64,000 nucleotides of DNA from CAIVAT01 sp964525995 (GCA_964525995.1 CAZGIM010000003.1:186001-250000); one strand, 5' to 3'. Positions 1-8,792 are shown, numbered from the stretch's first letter. The notes: generated from the letters alone by a model not told the origin. Program-made: numbers and translations.

Positions 1-1465
1 TGTTGCCATAGGTTGTGAGGTCGGTATTTTCCATACTGAAACTGAATCCGGATGAAGTGCCACCGGGCGGGCTCCCCATCGACATCCCATTTGATAAATT
101 GTCGGTTCCGTTGTAAAAACTTAGCGACAGAATATCTTTAGGCGAGGGGCGGAGGGTGAATTTTGCATTGAGATCGTAAAAATAGGATTTTGTGGTGGAA
201 CTGACCGATGGACCGCCTCCGGGAGGTCCTCCCTTCGTACTTATCTGCTTTACTTCGGTCGTATTGTTGAATTGTTTAAAAATCTTGTCGTATAGCAGAC
301 CCTGGTATGAACGCCTGAATGCGATCAGTGAGGTGAACCGTTTGCCGATTGGTACCTCAGCATAGATATTGAAACTGAGCAGGCTGATCTCGCCTCCGAT
401 GGTGAAAGCCTTGGAATTTCCGTCCTTTCCGGTGATCTCTGTAACGCTCGAAAGGCGTCCCCCGAATTTCGATTCAAATCCACCTTTATATAGTTGAACA
501 TCTTTAATGGCGTTTGAATTGAAGGCGGAGAAAAAGCCGTAAAGATGGTCAACCTGATAGACCGTGAAACCGTCGTAGAGCAGCAGATTCTGATCAGGTG
601 TCCCTCCTCTTACGTAGAGGTTCGACGATGATTCGTTAGCTGCCGAAACGCCCGGGAGTAGCTGAAAGGAGCGGATTACATCCTTCTCGCCGATATTCGG
701 GAGCGTCGATAGTTTTTGCGGGGTGATCTTCAGGGTGCTGATCTTGTCGTTGGTGACCATGAGTTGCTCCTGCTCTCCGGATATCTCTACCTCCTTCAGC
801 ATCTGCGATTGAGGTTCCATCTCGATCAGCAGGTTGGTAAGCGGGAGGTCGGGTGAAAGGAAAATGACGGCCGTTTGGTATCCCAGGTAACTGACCAGCA
901 GGGTGGAGGTATCGGTGGGGATCTTCACCAGTGAGAAGTAACCATCAGCGTTGGTGAAGGTACCGATTGAGGTGCCTTTGACCCCGATGTTGGCAAACGG
1001 GAGGGCTTCACCGGTGTATTTGTCGCGAACCAGGCCCGAAAGAGTAATCAGGAATTTTTTCGCTTTCCCAGTGTAGCTTCTCGACTGTTTCGATTCCTGC
1101 GGTTTCGAGGTAAGATTTTCGTATTTATTGACCAGGCAGATTGTTGAATCGTTGCCGACGTACCATTTCAATTTGTTTTCACCACACAACTGTGTTAAAA
1201 AGAGGGGTAACGGTTTGTCAATGGGGCGATCGTTTATCTGGATGGAGGAAAATGCCTCCCGGTCGAAGCTGAATTTCAGTTTATTGAGTTGGGCTATATC
1301 GTCAAGCACCTTGTCGAGCGAGGTGATGTAAAGCTTGTCAACATGGATTTTTTCCAGTGTTTCTCGATAGTTTTTCAGAGGATCCTGATCGCCGGTTGTC
1401 TGTGCTGCCAGCATTAACGACATGAGAAACCATGGAAGGATGAGGAGTATTTTTATGATCTTCAA
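1..1465 (-). CDS. TonB-dependent receptor with STN and carboxypeptidase-like domains (3' end outside window)
   Basis: Outer-membrane active transporter, N-terminal 488 residues only; the beta-barrel lies beyond base 1. A hydrophobic signal peptide (residues 1-22, ending LMLAAQ) is followed by a short N-terminal domain of the secretin/TonB (STN) type at about 45-118, a carboxypeptidase-D-regulatory-like beta domain at about 138-220 (SGLVRDKYTGEALPFANIGV) and a plug from about 235 with the LPGVSAANESSSNLYVRGG pattern. The STN domain suggests signal transduction to an anti-sigma partner (family knowledge), but no FecR-like gene is in the window. The start is a TTG at 1463-1465 because only it gives a complete signal peptide; the first in-frame ATG (1421-1423) falls inside the hydrophobic core. 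A good promoter lies about 50 bases upstream. The substrate cannot be told from sequence. Confidence 0.88.
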   Translation of the reverse strand, partial: MKIIKILLILPWFLMSLMLAAQTTGDQDPLKNYRETLEKIHVDKLYITSLDKVLDDIAQLNKLKFSFDREAFSSIQINDRPIDKPLPLFLTQLCGENKLKWYVGNDSTICLVNKYENLTSKPQESKQSRSYTGKAKKFLITLSGLVRDKYTGEALPFANIGVKGTSIGTFTNADGYFSLVKIPTDTSTLLVSYLGYQTAVIFLSPDLPLTNLLIEMEPQSQMLKEVEISGEQEQLMVTNDKISTLKITPQKLSTLPNIGEKDVIRSFQLLPGVSAANESSSNLYVRGGTPDQNLLLYDGFTVYQVDHLYGFFSAFNSNAIKDVQLYKGGFESKFGGRLSSVTEITGKDGNSKAFTIGGEISLLSFNIYAEVPIGKRFTSLIAFRRSYQGLLYDKIFKQFNNTTEVKQISTKGGPPGGGPSVSSTTKSYFYDLNAKFTLRPSPKDILSLSFYNGTDNLSNGMSMGSPPGGTSSGFSFSMENTDLTTYGN

Positions 1466-1516
1466 TTGCTTGCGACTTGCTTAGGGTTATTAATAATCTT
1501 TTGGCTGTAAGCGGCG

Positions 1517-1548
1517 CAAAACTATTAAAGTGACATTATTTCCTTCAA
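1517..1548 (-). promoter_or_regulatory. Bacteroidota-type promoter of the TonB receptor
   Basis: On the minus strand a TTG (1546-1548) is separated by exactly 21 bases from TAGTTTTG (1517-1524), matching the Bacteroides primary sigma factor consensus TTTG-N19-21-TAnnTTTG. It lies about 50 bases before the TTG start of the receptor gene. Assignment is by consensus only. Confidence 0.6.
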
Positions 1549-1721
1549 GAAAATAGGTATATCGGGTTTTTTTATCGGTTAAAAGTTGAATGACCCTGTC
1601 GGACTGGATGTAATCAGATAGGGAGCCAGGATGGGTTACCGTGCAAAGCCATTTTTTACATTTCACAAAAAATGAAAACGGCTAATAATTTTTGATTATC
1701 AGCCGTTTAGTGTGTAAAAAG

Positions 1722-1793
1722 TAGCCCCGATAGGAATCGAACCTATATTTAAAGTTTAGGAAACTTCCGTTCTATCCATTGAACTACAGGGCC
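1722..1793 (-). tRNA. tRNA-Arg (anticodon CCT)
   Basis: The minus strand folds into a full cloverleaf: acceptor GGCCCTG/CGGGGCT (with G-U pairs), D arm GTTC/GAAC, anticodon stem GAAGT/ACTTT around the loop TTCCTAA giving anticodon CCT, and a T arm ATAGG/CCTAT with the loop TTCGATT. The 3' CCA is not encoded. It reads AGG codons. Confidence 0.93.
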
Positions 1794-1796
1794 GAA

Positions 1797-1844
1797 ACAA
1801 TGGACAATGGACAATGGACAATTGACAATGGACAATTGACAATG
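1797..1844. repeat. Composite short-word repeat (ACAATGG / ACAATTG units)
   Basis: Seven to eight head-to-tail copies of the 7-base words ACAATGG and ACAATTG fill the gap between the tRNA and metG. The same words recur at 7161, 13790, 16110, 29200 and 41309. Confidence 0.85.
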
Positions 1845-1896
1845 ATGGAATATTAACAGTATTCATTCTTTTCGAATCGGCTGCAAAGGTAAGGAA

Positions 1897-3996
1897 TTAT
1901 TTAATATCGGCGCCGTTTACCGCTCCTTCGGCGGGGGAGACGAAAAAGAGCCTTCCGTCGGGATTTTCAGCCATCAGGATCATTCCCTGCGAGTCGATGC
2001 CCCTGAGTTTCCGGGGTGCCAGGTTAACCAGCACCGACACCCGTTTTCCGATCACCTCCTCCGGGGTGAAATAACCTGCAATGCCGCTTACCACCGTCCG
2101 GGTATCGAGACCGGTGTCGATGGTCAGTTTCAGCAGCTTGTCGGTCTTGGCCACCTTCTCGGCCGTGAGGACGGTCCCTGTGCGGATATCCATCTTCATG
2201 AAATCTTCGTAAACGATTTCGCCGAGGGCCGGTTTCACGGGCGCCTTTGCCTGCAGTGCCTCATTGGCCTTTTTGGTTGCAAGCAGTTTCTGAACCTGCG
2301 CTTCGATTGACCCATCCTCGATTTTCTCAAATAACAGTTCCGGCGTCCGGAGATCGTGTCCCGGAGTAAGCCAATCGAGCCGTCCGGCATCCTTCCAGGT
2401 GTACCGGGGCAGGTTCAGCATGGTCCGGATCCTGGCTGCGGTGAAGGGCAGAAAAGGCTCCATGACGATGGCAAGCTGGGCACAGATCTGCAGGGAGATG
2501 TTCAGCACGGTTCCCACCCGCTCCGGATCCGTTGAAAATACTTTCCAGGGCTCATTATCGGTCAGGTATTTGTTGCCGAGCCGGGCCAGGTTCATCATCT
2601 CCGCAAGGGCTTCACGAAACCGGTAAGCCTCCAGGCTTGCCGCTATTCTTTCCGGGAACCCGGCCATCTTCGAAAGGGTACCGGTATCGCTGAAATCCGC
2701 TTCTTCCACGGCCACCCCGACGGAGTGGGGGGACCCAATCAGGGTCACTTCTTGTTGTGCCGGCACCTTGCCGCCGAAATACTTGTGGGTCAGCACCAGG
2801 GTACGGTTTACGAAATTGCCAAGAATGGCCACCAGTTCGCTGTTATTCTTCGACTGGAAATCCTTCCAGGTAAAGTCGTTGTCCTTCGTTTCAGGAGCAT
2901 TGGAGGTGAGCACATAACGCAGCACATCCTGTTTCCCGGGAAATGCTTCCAGGTATTCATGGAGCCAAACAGCCCAGTTGCGGGAGGTGGAGATCTTGTC
3001 GCCCTCCAGATTCAGAAATTCATTGGCAGGAACGTTGTCGGGAAGGATAAAGGTCCCTTCGGCCTTCAACATCGACGGAAAGATGATGCAATGAAAAACG
3101 ATGTTGTCTTTCCCGATGAAGTGAACCAGCTTGGTTTCCGGGTCTTTCCAGTATTTTTCCCATTCGGGGGTCAACTCCCGGGTTGCGGAAATGTATCCGA
3201 TGGGCGCATCAAACCAAACATACAACACCTTTCCCTCCGTTCCCTCCACCGGGACCTTCACGCCCCAGTCGAGATCGCGGGTAACGGCCCGGGGTTGCAG
3301 TCCCTGTTCGATCCACGATTTACACTGCCCGTAAACATTGGTTTTCCAGTCATTTTTATGCCCTTCGAGGATCCATTCACGCAACCAGGGTTCGTAGTGG
3401 TCGAGAGGCAGGAACCAGTGCCGGGTTTCACGAAGCACCGGCTTGTTGCCGTTCAGTACCGATTTGGGTTCGATGAGATCGGTTGCGTTGAGCGAGGTGC
3501 CGCATTTTTCGCACTGATCCCCGTAAGCCTTGTCGTAACCGCAGTGCGGACAGGTTCCGGTTATGTAGCGGTCAGCAAGGAAATGACCCGTCGCCTCATC
3601 GTAATATTGCTCCGATACCTTCTCCACAAACTGTCCGGCATTATACATCTTCCGGAAAAAGGCGGAAGCGGTTTCGTGGTGGATTTTATTTGAAGTGCGG
3701 GAGTAAATGTCGAACGAGATCCCGAAATCTTCGAACGATTTCTTAATGATCGTATGGTAGCGGTCAACAATGTCCTGCGGCACGACACCCTCCTGCCTTG
3801 CCTTTATGGTTATGGGAACCCCGTGTTCATCGGAGCCACCGATAAAGACCACATCCTCCCCGCGCATCCGGAGGTATCTCACATAAATATCTGCCGGAAC
3901 ATAAACGCCGGCAAGATGACCGATATGGATGGGGCCATTCGCGTAGGGCAGGGCCGAAGTTACCGTGTAACGTTTGTAATGGGTGGTGTTGCTCAT
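1897..3996 (-). CDS. metG: Methionyl-tRNA synthetase
   Basis: Charges tRNA-Met with methionine in the cytosol. 699 residues starting at MSNTTHYKRYTV; the open frame continues 54 codons further upstream but that extension has no family similarity and would pass through the promoter. Class I signature HIGH is at residues 24-27 and the KMSKS equivalent is KISTS at 334-338. A zinc-binding knot with two CxxC pairs (CPHC and CEKC, about 149-166) marks the MetG1 type. The last ~100 residues form a C-terminal tRNA-binding (Trbp111/EMAP-like) domain, as in dimeric bacterial MetRS. Length is normal. It is transcribed as a single gene, divergent from the lipoprotein at 4276, with a TATCTTTG box 32 bases upstream of the start. 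Confidence 0.97.
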   Translation of the reverse strand: MSNTTHYKRYTVTSALPYANGPIHIGHLAGVYVPADIYVRYLRMRGEDVVFIGGSDEHGVPITIKARQEGVVPQDIVDRYHTIIKKSFEDFGISFDIYSRTSNKIHHETASAFFRKMYNAGQFVEKVSEQYYDEATGHFLADRYITGTCPHCGYDKAYGDQCEKCGTSLNATDLIEPKSVLNGNKPVLRETRHWFLPLDHYEPWLREWILEGHKNDWKTNVYGQCKSWIEQGLQPRAVTRDLDWGVKVPVEGTEGKVLYVWFDAPIGYISATRELTPEWEKYWKDPETKLVHFIGKDNIVFHCIIFPSMLKAEGTFILPDNVPANEFLNLEGDKISTSRNWAVWLHEYLEAFPGKQDVLRYVLTSNAPETKDNDFTWKDFQSKNNSELVAILGNFVNRTLVLTHKYFGGKVPAQQEVTLIGSPHSVGVAVEEADFSDTGTLSKMAGFPERIAASLEAYRFREALAEMMNLARLGNKYLTDNEPWKVFSTDPERVGTVLNISLQICAQLAIVMEPFLPFTAARIRTMLNLPRYTWKDAGRLDWLTPGHDLRTPELLFEKIEDGSIEAQVQKLLATKKANEALQAKAPVKPALGEIVYEDFMKMDIRTGTVLTAEKVAKTDKLLKLTIDTGLDTRTVVSGIAGYFTPEEVIGKRVSVLVNLAPRKLRGIDSQGMILMAENPDGRLFFVSPAEGAVNGADIK

Positions 3997-4027
3997 GGTG
4001 TAAAGGGTAATGATTTTTAAAGAGGTG

Positions 4028-4035
4028 CAAAGATA
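4028..4035 (-). promoter_or_regulatory. -7 box of metG promoter (TATCTTTG)
   Basis: Exact TAnnTTTG match on the minus strand, about 31 bases before the metG ATG. No convincing -33 TTTG is seen at the right spacing, so only the -7 element is claimed. Confidence 0.5.
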
Positions 4036-4195
4036 CAAGGAAACAATCTTACCATTGCAGGAAATTCGTGGAAGGGCACAGGATAATGTACCATTAAAGC
4101 CAAGGAAAATCCGGGGCACACCGTGAAGCACGTTCATAATTGACGAATGACGTAACATCTGTTTCGGATAACAAAGCCTGGGTGAAAAAAATGTG

Positions 4196-4203
4196 TAATT
4201 TTG
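4196..4203 (+). promoter_or_regulatory. -7 box upstream of the lipoprotein gene (TAATTTTG)
   Basis: Exact TAnnTTTG match 72 bases upstream of the ATG at 4276. The -33 region holds only a weak TTTC. Plausible start of a leader of about 65 bases. Confidence 0.4.
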
Positions 4204-4275
4204 AAAAACACTCCCTGTGAATAGTGCGACTCAATATACGAACCCAAAGCAAATCAATAACCAACATTTAATCCT

Positions 4276-5082
4276 ATGAAAACATTACAGAGATCAGCCA
4301 TCCTGCTCATGTTGGCAGTTGTTTTCCTTCAGGGCTGTAAAAAGGATGAGACCGTTTACGAACCTGCCGGAAACAATATGGCATCATTGAAACACAGGTA
4401 TAACCTGGCAGTTATTGATGCAAAGACCGTACAACCTTATGAGATTTTTCACAGTCTGGTCCCTGTAGTCAACTACGGCGACAGCATGGCGGGACAGGGT
4501 AACCTGGTCTGGTCAACCGATTCGGCGGGCCGGCAGCGGGTACTGGTGATCTCCTGGATGAGACAAGGCAACCTGCAATACTGGCCGGAGGGAAAGACGT
4601 TTAAAACCAGCAACGTACAAGCCTATATGAGCTGGGTCACCACCTCGCCCGAGATGCTTGACTTCCTGAAAAAACAGAGTCTTGCCGACAGCGCTGCCCT
4701 GCACTTGCGGATCGCCCAGGTACTGGGCATGCCGCCTGATACAAAGAACGACTATTTTGTCGAATTCTGGGTTTACCCGGAAAATCTGTTCCGTCCGACT
4801 CCCGATCCCGAAATCACCGACCAGGAAGCGGAGCTCTATTTCCCGGCAACCGCGAGTGAGAAGCACCGCAAATGGTTCTTGAATGAGATGACCGCAAAGT
4901 ATGATACCAATACCACCAGCGCCTTTCCGTGGACCCGGCTGGGATATACCTACGACTGGGCCAACCCGTCGTATCCTGTTGGGCTGAGCGAGTTTGTCGT
5001 CGATACCTCCTCAGTGGTCACGGTAAAAAAGGCCTATTCTTCGGCACAGTATTACCAGATGAGCCTTACCATGAAGAAGTAA
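4276..5082 (+). CDS. Putative lipoprotein of unknown function
   Basis: 268 residues. The N-terminus has a basic n-region, a hydrophobic core and the lipobox LQGC with Cys21, followed by KKDE, so export and lipidation are expected; the acidic residues soon after the cysteine do not decide between inner and outer membrane. The mature part is rich in W, Y, P and charged residues (for example PWTRLGYTYDW near residue 220) and has no motif I recognise. It stands alone between metG (divergent) and the GAF-nucleotidyltransferase gene. Lipoprotein nature is well supported; function is not known. Confidence 0.8.
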   Translation: MKTLQRSAILLMLAVVFLQGCKKDETVYEPAGNNMASLKHRYNLAVIDAKTVQPYEIFHSLVPVVNYGDSMAGQGNLVWSTDSAGRQRVLVISWMRQGNLQYWPEGKTFKTSNVQAYMSWVTTSPEMLDFLKKQSLADSAALHLRIAQVLGMPPDTKNDYFVEFWVYPENLFRPTPDPEITDQEAELYFPATASEKHRKWFLNEMTAKYDTNTTSAFPWTRLGYTYDWANPSYPVGLSEFVVDTSSVVTVKKAYSSAQYYQMSLTMKK

Positions 5083-5223
5083 TGGATTGTATATGGATGA
5101 GCAAATTCCGTCACGGTTGGAGTAAGCGTGCTCTCCGTGTCAGCGTTACTGACCAATCACCTGACCCTGAAAAAGTATTCGATCTCCGTTTCAACATCTT
5201 CTTGTCAATGAAAATCCGTCATC

Positions 5224-6090
5224 ATGATATTCGATAGTTCCGAGCTTGAACACAAGCTGGCCCGGCTGAAGGAGCGGGAGAAGGAGCTGAAATGCCTGTA
5301 CAAGGTCAACGGGATCATCCGTGAAAATCTACCCGTTGATGAATTCCTGATGGAGATCGTGAAGCGTATCTGGGGCGGATGGCGGTATCCGGTACAGATG
5401 CGGGTGAAAATCCTGTTCGGCGACCGGGTTTATAAAGAGGAGGGTTGGGAGGAAACAGAGTGGAAACAATCGGCCGATATTGTCATCGACGATAAGGTAT
5501 TCGGGAAAATCGAGGTGTTCTACATCCAGCCCAAACTCTGGCCGGGAAATAGTTCTTTTTTGCCGGAGGAACAAAAGCTTCTGAATACCATTGCGGCCCA
5601 AATCAGCGCCTATATTTTCAACAAAAAGCTCCTGCAAACGGTTGAAACGCTGGAGAACGAAAGCCAGGAACCGGCAGAGCCTGACAGTGATTCCAATGGT
5701 CTGTTGCCGGATCAGCCCGACATTCACTGGATCTGGCGGAACGAGATGGTTCAAAAGATAGGAGAGAAGCTCGATTACGATCAGTTCGGCGTTGAAGCGA
5801 TGTATCTGATCGGCAGCACGAAGAATGCCACCTCAGGACCGGCCAGCGATATCGATATTCTGATACATTTCAAGGGCGATGAGCAGCAACGGAGGGAGCT
5901 GACAGCCTGGTTCCGGGGGTGGAGCTTATGCCTTTCGGAGCTCAATTACATGAAAACAGGATATGCATCCGACGGACTGATCGATCTGCATATTGTCACC
6001 GATCGCGATATCGAAAACAGGGACAGCTTTGCCTCAATGATCGGAGCAGTGACGGATGGAGCCAGACTAATCCGGCGACGGACTTCCTGA
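5224..6090 (+). CDS. GAF-like sensor fused to a nucleotidyltransferase domain
   Basis: 288 residues. Residues 1-140 resemble the GAF-like module found in Bacteroidota signalling proteins: a leading coiled helix (LARLKEREKELKCLYKVN), a central beta part (VFGKIEVFYIQPK) and a closing helix (EEQKLLNTIAAQISAYIF). After a linker rich in E, P and D (150-165), residues 175-285 form a Pol-beta-type nucleotidyltransferase with GSTKNATSGPASDIDIL, matching the G-S-x(n)-S-D-I-D metal-binding pattern with both aspartates present. In related proteins this pair can accompany PEP/pyruvate-phosphate-dikinase-like ATP-grasp proteins (family recollection); no such gene is adjacent here. Possible role: ligand-gated nucleotidylylation of a partner. 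The substrate is unknown. Confidence 0.75.
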   Translation: MIFDSSELEHKLARLKEREKELKCLYKVNGIIRENLPVDEFLMEIVKRIWGGWRYPVQMRVKILFGDRVYKEEGWEETEWKQSADIVIDDKVFGKIEVFYIQPKLWPGNSSFLPEEQKLLNTIAAQISAYIFNKKLLQTVETLENESQEPAEPDSDSNGLLPDQPDIHWIWRNEMVQKIGEKLDYDQFGVEAMYLIGSTKNATSGPASDIDILIHFKGDEQQRRELTAWFRGWSLCLSELNYMKTGYASDGLIDLHIVTDRDIENRDSFASMIGAVTDGARLIRRRTS

Positions 6091-6276
6091 GCGGGGGAAC
6101 CGATAAGGGATTCGGTTATGGCATAGGTTCCGAAAGGGTCGAATGATGGGAGCGCCACTCAATCCGGGATCCCTTCGATGATCTGATTGATGCCTGGAAG
6201 TCGAAGAAAAACCCATCTTTAGCTCCGGTGATGATAACCGGTTGCAGCGTGAAAGTCGCCCTAAGTTGCCTCAGTC

Positions 6277-7128
6277 TCAGAGAATGATCCGGGTCGCCGC
6301 GGCCGGGTTATCAAGGGGAATGGTGACCATACACAACCCGTTCTGATCTGTTGCCGCGTTGATGGCAATGGTATTGTCAATCTTTTCGAGCCAGTTACCG
6401 GTAATCCGCGTTGACTCGTGCACATGGCCATGCAGCGTCAGCATCGGCCTTCTCTCTTCGATGAACCGTTTAATGGCGATGCTCCCGATATGGACATCGA
6501 GCAATACATGATCCGCCTTCATTCCATCCAAGGCTGCACGGTCAAGGCTGGTTTGATAAGGAGGGGCGTGAAACAGATAGATGGCGCGTGAAAGATCATC
6601 CCGGCCGGCCAGCGCTTCCAGATCCTTTTGTATCGTGTCGTACTCGATATCCTCACTTGTATCAACAGTGCGGATTCCTTCGGTTGGAGGGGTGCATCCG
6701 GGATCAACAAAGCGGGAAACATCGTAGCGTTCCCAGTCCTTCAGTCTGAACGGCGTCGGGGGTACGCAGGCATAACCATATACGGTGAATGTTCCGAACG
6801 CCGATTTCCGGTTGTGCATATAGCGCCAGAGTCCTTCTCTTTCACCCCGGAACAAATATTCCTCTTCACTCCGCGGGTCGTCGTTTCCCATGATGATAAA
6901 AACGGCCGGGTAGCGGTCGTTCATCTTCTCCCGCAGCTTTCTGAAGGCAGGAAGAAGATAATCGTCAAAGAAATCCTCGCCGGAGGTAAGGCGGGCGAAG
7001 TGAGGTGTGAGATCGCCACCGATAAAAACCGCCGGTGGTTCATCCTGCAGCACCCTGGCAAACAAATCCCTGTACCGGTCTTTTTTACCGTGAAGGTCGG
7101 TGACGAAAAAGGCACAATTCGCCGGCAT
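6277..7128 (-). CDS. Calcineurin-like metallophosphoesterase
   Basis: 283 residues from MPANCAFFVTDLHG. The dimetal signature is present: D-L-H (VTDLHGKKDRY), GGDLTPHF, GNDDP, a central FHAPPY and the C-terminal LHGHVHES. This is the Icc/CpdA-like branch of the phosphoesterase superfamily, probably cytosolic since no signal peptide is seen. The open frame continues upstream through a composite repeat block (7161-7200) and codes there for meaningless IVHC-type peptides; the inner ATG at 7128 is therefore chosen. It is divergent from the LD-carboxypeptidase. The substrate could be a cyclic nucleotide or a phosphoprotein and cannot be told. Confidence 0.85.
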   Translation of the reverse strand: MPANCAFFVTDLHGKKDRYRDLFARVLQDEPPAVFIGGDLTPHFARLTSGEDFFDDYLLPAFRKLREKMNDRYPAVFIIMGNDDPRSEEEYLFRGEREGLWRYMHNRKSAFGTFTVYGYACVPPTPFRLKDWERYDVSRFVDPGCTPPTEGIRTVDTSEDIEYDTIQKDLEALAGRDDLSRAIYLFHAPPYQTSLDRAALDGMKADHVLLDVHIGSIAIKRFIEERRPMLTLHGHVHESTRITGNWLEKIDNTIAINAATDQNGLCMVTIPLDNPAAATRIIL

Positions 7129-7160
7129 GGAGTGGATTTTGACCGGAAAGTTAGGGAAAA

Positions 7161-7204
7161 ATTGACAATGGACAATTGACAATGGACAATGAACAATGAA
7201 AAAT
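7161..7204. repeat. Composite short-word repeat (ACAATTG / ACAATGG)
   Basis: Same 7-base words as at 1797, filling the whole gap between two divergent genes. Confidence 0.85.
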
Positions 7205-7209
7205 TTCTG

Positions 7210-7217
7210 TAAGTTTG
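7210..7217 (+). promoter_or_regulatory. -7 box (TAAGTTTG) almost touching the LD-carboxypeptidase start
   Basis: Exact TAnnTTTG match ending 5 bases before the ATG at 7222. Transcription would start at or next to the start codon, so the mRNA may be leaderless. Confidence 0.45.
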
Positions 7218-7221
7218 GCCC

Positions 7222-8121
7222 ATGATTCAGCCTCCCTGCCTGAAAAAGGGCGATAAAGTCGGCATTGTGTCGCCGGCACGGTGTATCTCCTTTGAGGAGG
7301 TTCACCCGGCGATCAGGCTTTTACAACGGTTCAATCTGGAAGTGGTGCTGGGAACCCATGTCTTCAGCCGGCATCACCAGCTTGCCGGAACCGACAGTCA
7401 GCGGATTCACGACCTTCAGCAAATGCTTGACGACCCGCAAATCAGGGCCATCCTTTGTTCCAGAGGCGGATATGGCACGGTACGCATCATTGACCGGCTC
7501 GATTTCACCCGTTTCTGTCAGAACCCGAAATGGATCATCGGATACAGCGACGTTACGGTACTCCATTCCCACATCCATCAACGGTTCGGTATCGAAACAC
7601 TCCACGCCACCATGCCGGTTGCTATTAAATCGGATAAACCCGACGAGTCGGCGCAGACCCTGCTCAACGCCATCTTTGGCTACAGCATCTCCTATAACTG
7701 GCCACGGTCGCCTCTTTCGCGCAACGGAACCGCGGGCGGACTGCTTACGGGCGGAAATCTTTCGATCATCGCCAGCCTGGCGGGTTCTGCGTCGGACCTT
7801 GACACCTCCGGAAAAATCCTCTTCCTCGAAGATCTGGATGAGTACCTCTACCACGTTGACCGCATGATGTTGAACCTGAAAAGAAGCGGCAAGCTGGATA
7901 ACCTGGCCGGATTAATCGTCGGTGGGATGACCGGGATGAAAGACAACACCATCCCATTCGGGCAGACAGCCGCCGAAATCGTGTCCGATGCCGTTAAAGA
8001 ATACCACTATCCCGTTTGTTTTGACTTCCCCGCCGGCCATTCCAACCCCAACCTGGCTCTGATTTTAGGCCGAAACGTCACCCTCAAAGTGGCTGAAGAG
8101 GCGGAGCTGACCTTTACATGA
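7222..8121 (+). CDS. LD-carboxypeptidase, peptidase family S66
   Basis: 299 residues, normal length for LdcA/MccF-type serine peptidases that trim the terminal D-Ala of muropeptide tetrapeptides during cell-wall recycling. The nucleophile-elbow region SRGGYGTVRIID is at about 80-91, the Glu region FLEDLDEYLYHVDRMM at about 208-225 and the catalytic His in DFPAGHSNPN near 270. At the residue after RGGYG a Thr is seen where I expect the nucleophilic Ser in proteobacterial LdcA; this may be lineage-specific. GGLLTGGNLSIIASL is the usual conserved central strand. No signal peptide, so cytosolic. Start ATG directly follows the promoter box. Confidence 0.92.
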   Translation: MIQPPCLKKGDKVGIVSPARCISFEEVHPAIRLLQRFNLEVVLGTHVFSRHHQLAGTDSQRIHDLQQMLDDPQIRAILCSRGGYGTVRIIDRLDFTRFCQNPKWIIGYSDVTVLHSHIHQRFGIETLHATMPVAIKSDKPDESAQTLLNAIFGYSISYNWPRSPLSRNGTAGGLLTGGNLSIIASLAGSASDLDTSGKILFLEDLDEYLYHVDRMMLNLKRSGKLDNLAGLIVGGMTGMKDNTIPFGQTAAEIVSDAVKEYHYPVCFDFPAGHSNPNLALILGRNVTLKVAEEAELTFT

Positions 8122-8144
8122 CCCGTTGCCGAAAGAAAAACTAA

Positions 8145-8339
8145 ATTTACGATTGACAAGATTTACGATTTACGAATGTACATTCGAGAGTTTCGCGTTT
8201 TGGGTTTCGCGTTCAAAGATTAAATCAGGCAGTAGGCAGTAGGCAATAGGCAGTAGGGAAAAAATTAAAATTCAAATCACTCATTCACTCATTCACTCAA
8301 TCACTCATTCGTAAATCGTAAATCTTGTCAATCGTAAAT
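8145..8339. repeat. Perfect 34-bp inverted repeat enclosing short-word repeats
   Basis: Arms 8145-8178 and 8306-8339 are exact reverse complements (arm begins ATTTACGATTGACAAG). The 127-base interior contains GGCAGTAGGCAATAGG units and ATTCACTC units and two GTTTCGCGTT words. The right arm is the TCGTAAATCTTGTCAATCG word found again at 29262 and 33717. It could form a long cruciform or RNA hairpin between the LD-carboxypeptidase and yraN. Confidence 0.85.
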
Positions 8340-8397
8340 ATTTTCTGTTCCGGGTTGACTTTTCGGGAAATTGCCGATTAACCTGAAATCTGCATTC

Positions 8398-8757
8398 GTG
8401 AAAGGACATATCGTATTAGGTAAAGCCGGTGAAAGTCATGCCATGGGTTATCTGTGCCGACTGGGCTACCAGGTCATCGAACGGAACTGGCGTTTAGGGC
8501 GTCATGAAATCGACCTTGTCGCCTTCGACGGCGCCACAGTGGTGATCGTGGAGGTGAAAACCCGCAACGGGTACGCCTGCCTGAACCCGGGCCAGGCTGT
8601 CGGACCATTAAAACAGAAGATCCTGGTCGGCGCTGCTGATGCGTGGACCCGGTTTCACAGGTATGAAGGCGAGGTACGCTTCGATGTAGTGACCATCCTC
8701 ATGGTCAAAGGGGAACCCGTGATCCATCATATACGGGATGCATTTTACCCTTACTGA
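8398..8757 (+). CDS. yraN: YraN-family (UPF0102) nuclease-fold protein
   Basis: 119 residues from a GTG at 8398. The family pattern is clear: LGKAGESHAMGYLCRLGYQVIERN at residues 7-30, then HEIDLVA (E37, D39) and VIVEVKTR (E52, K54), the E-x-D...E-x-K layout of restriction-endonuclease-like folds. A longer frame starts at a TTG (8371) and would add nine residues (PINLKSAFV); GTG is preferred because it puts the LGK motif at the usual distance from the N-terminus. Cellular role is not established; often suspected in DNA repair or Holliday-junction processing (family knowledge). The gene is flanked on the left by the 34-bp inverted repeat. Confidence 0.9.
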   Translation: MKGHIVLGKAGESHAMGYLCRLGYQVIERNWRLGRHEIDLVAFDGATVVIVEVKTRNGYACLNPGQAVGPLKQKILVGAADAWTRFHRYEGEVRFDVVTILMVKGEPVIHHIRDAFYPY

Positions 8758-8792
8758 ACGGCTGATTGAAGGTAATGATGGGAGATCGGGAT

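Noticed and set aside
2725..3693. 322-codon open frame on the plus strand opposite metG
   Set aside because: Shadow of a strongly conserved gene on the other strand in GC-rich DNA; its translation has no recognisable motif.
7130..7305. N-terminal extension of the phosphoesterase
   Set aside because: It would be translation of composite repeat; the inner ATG starts the conserved fold.
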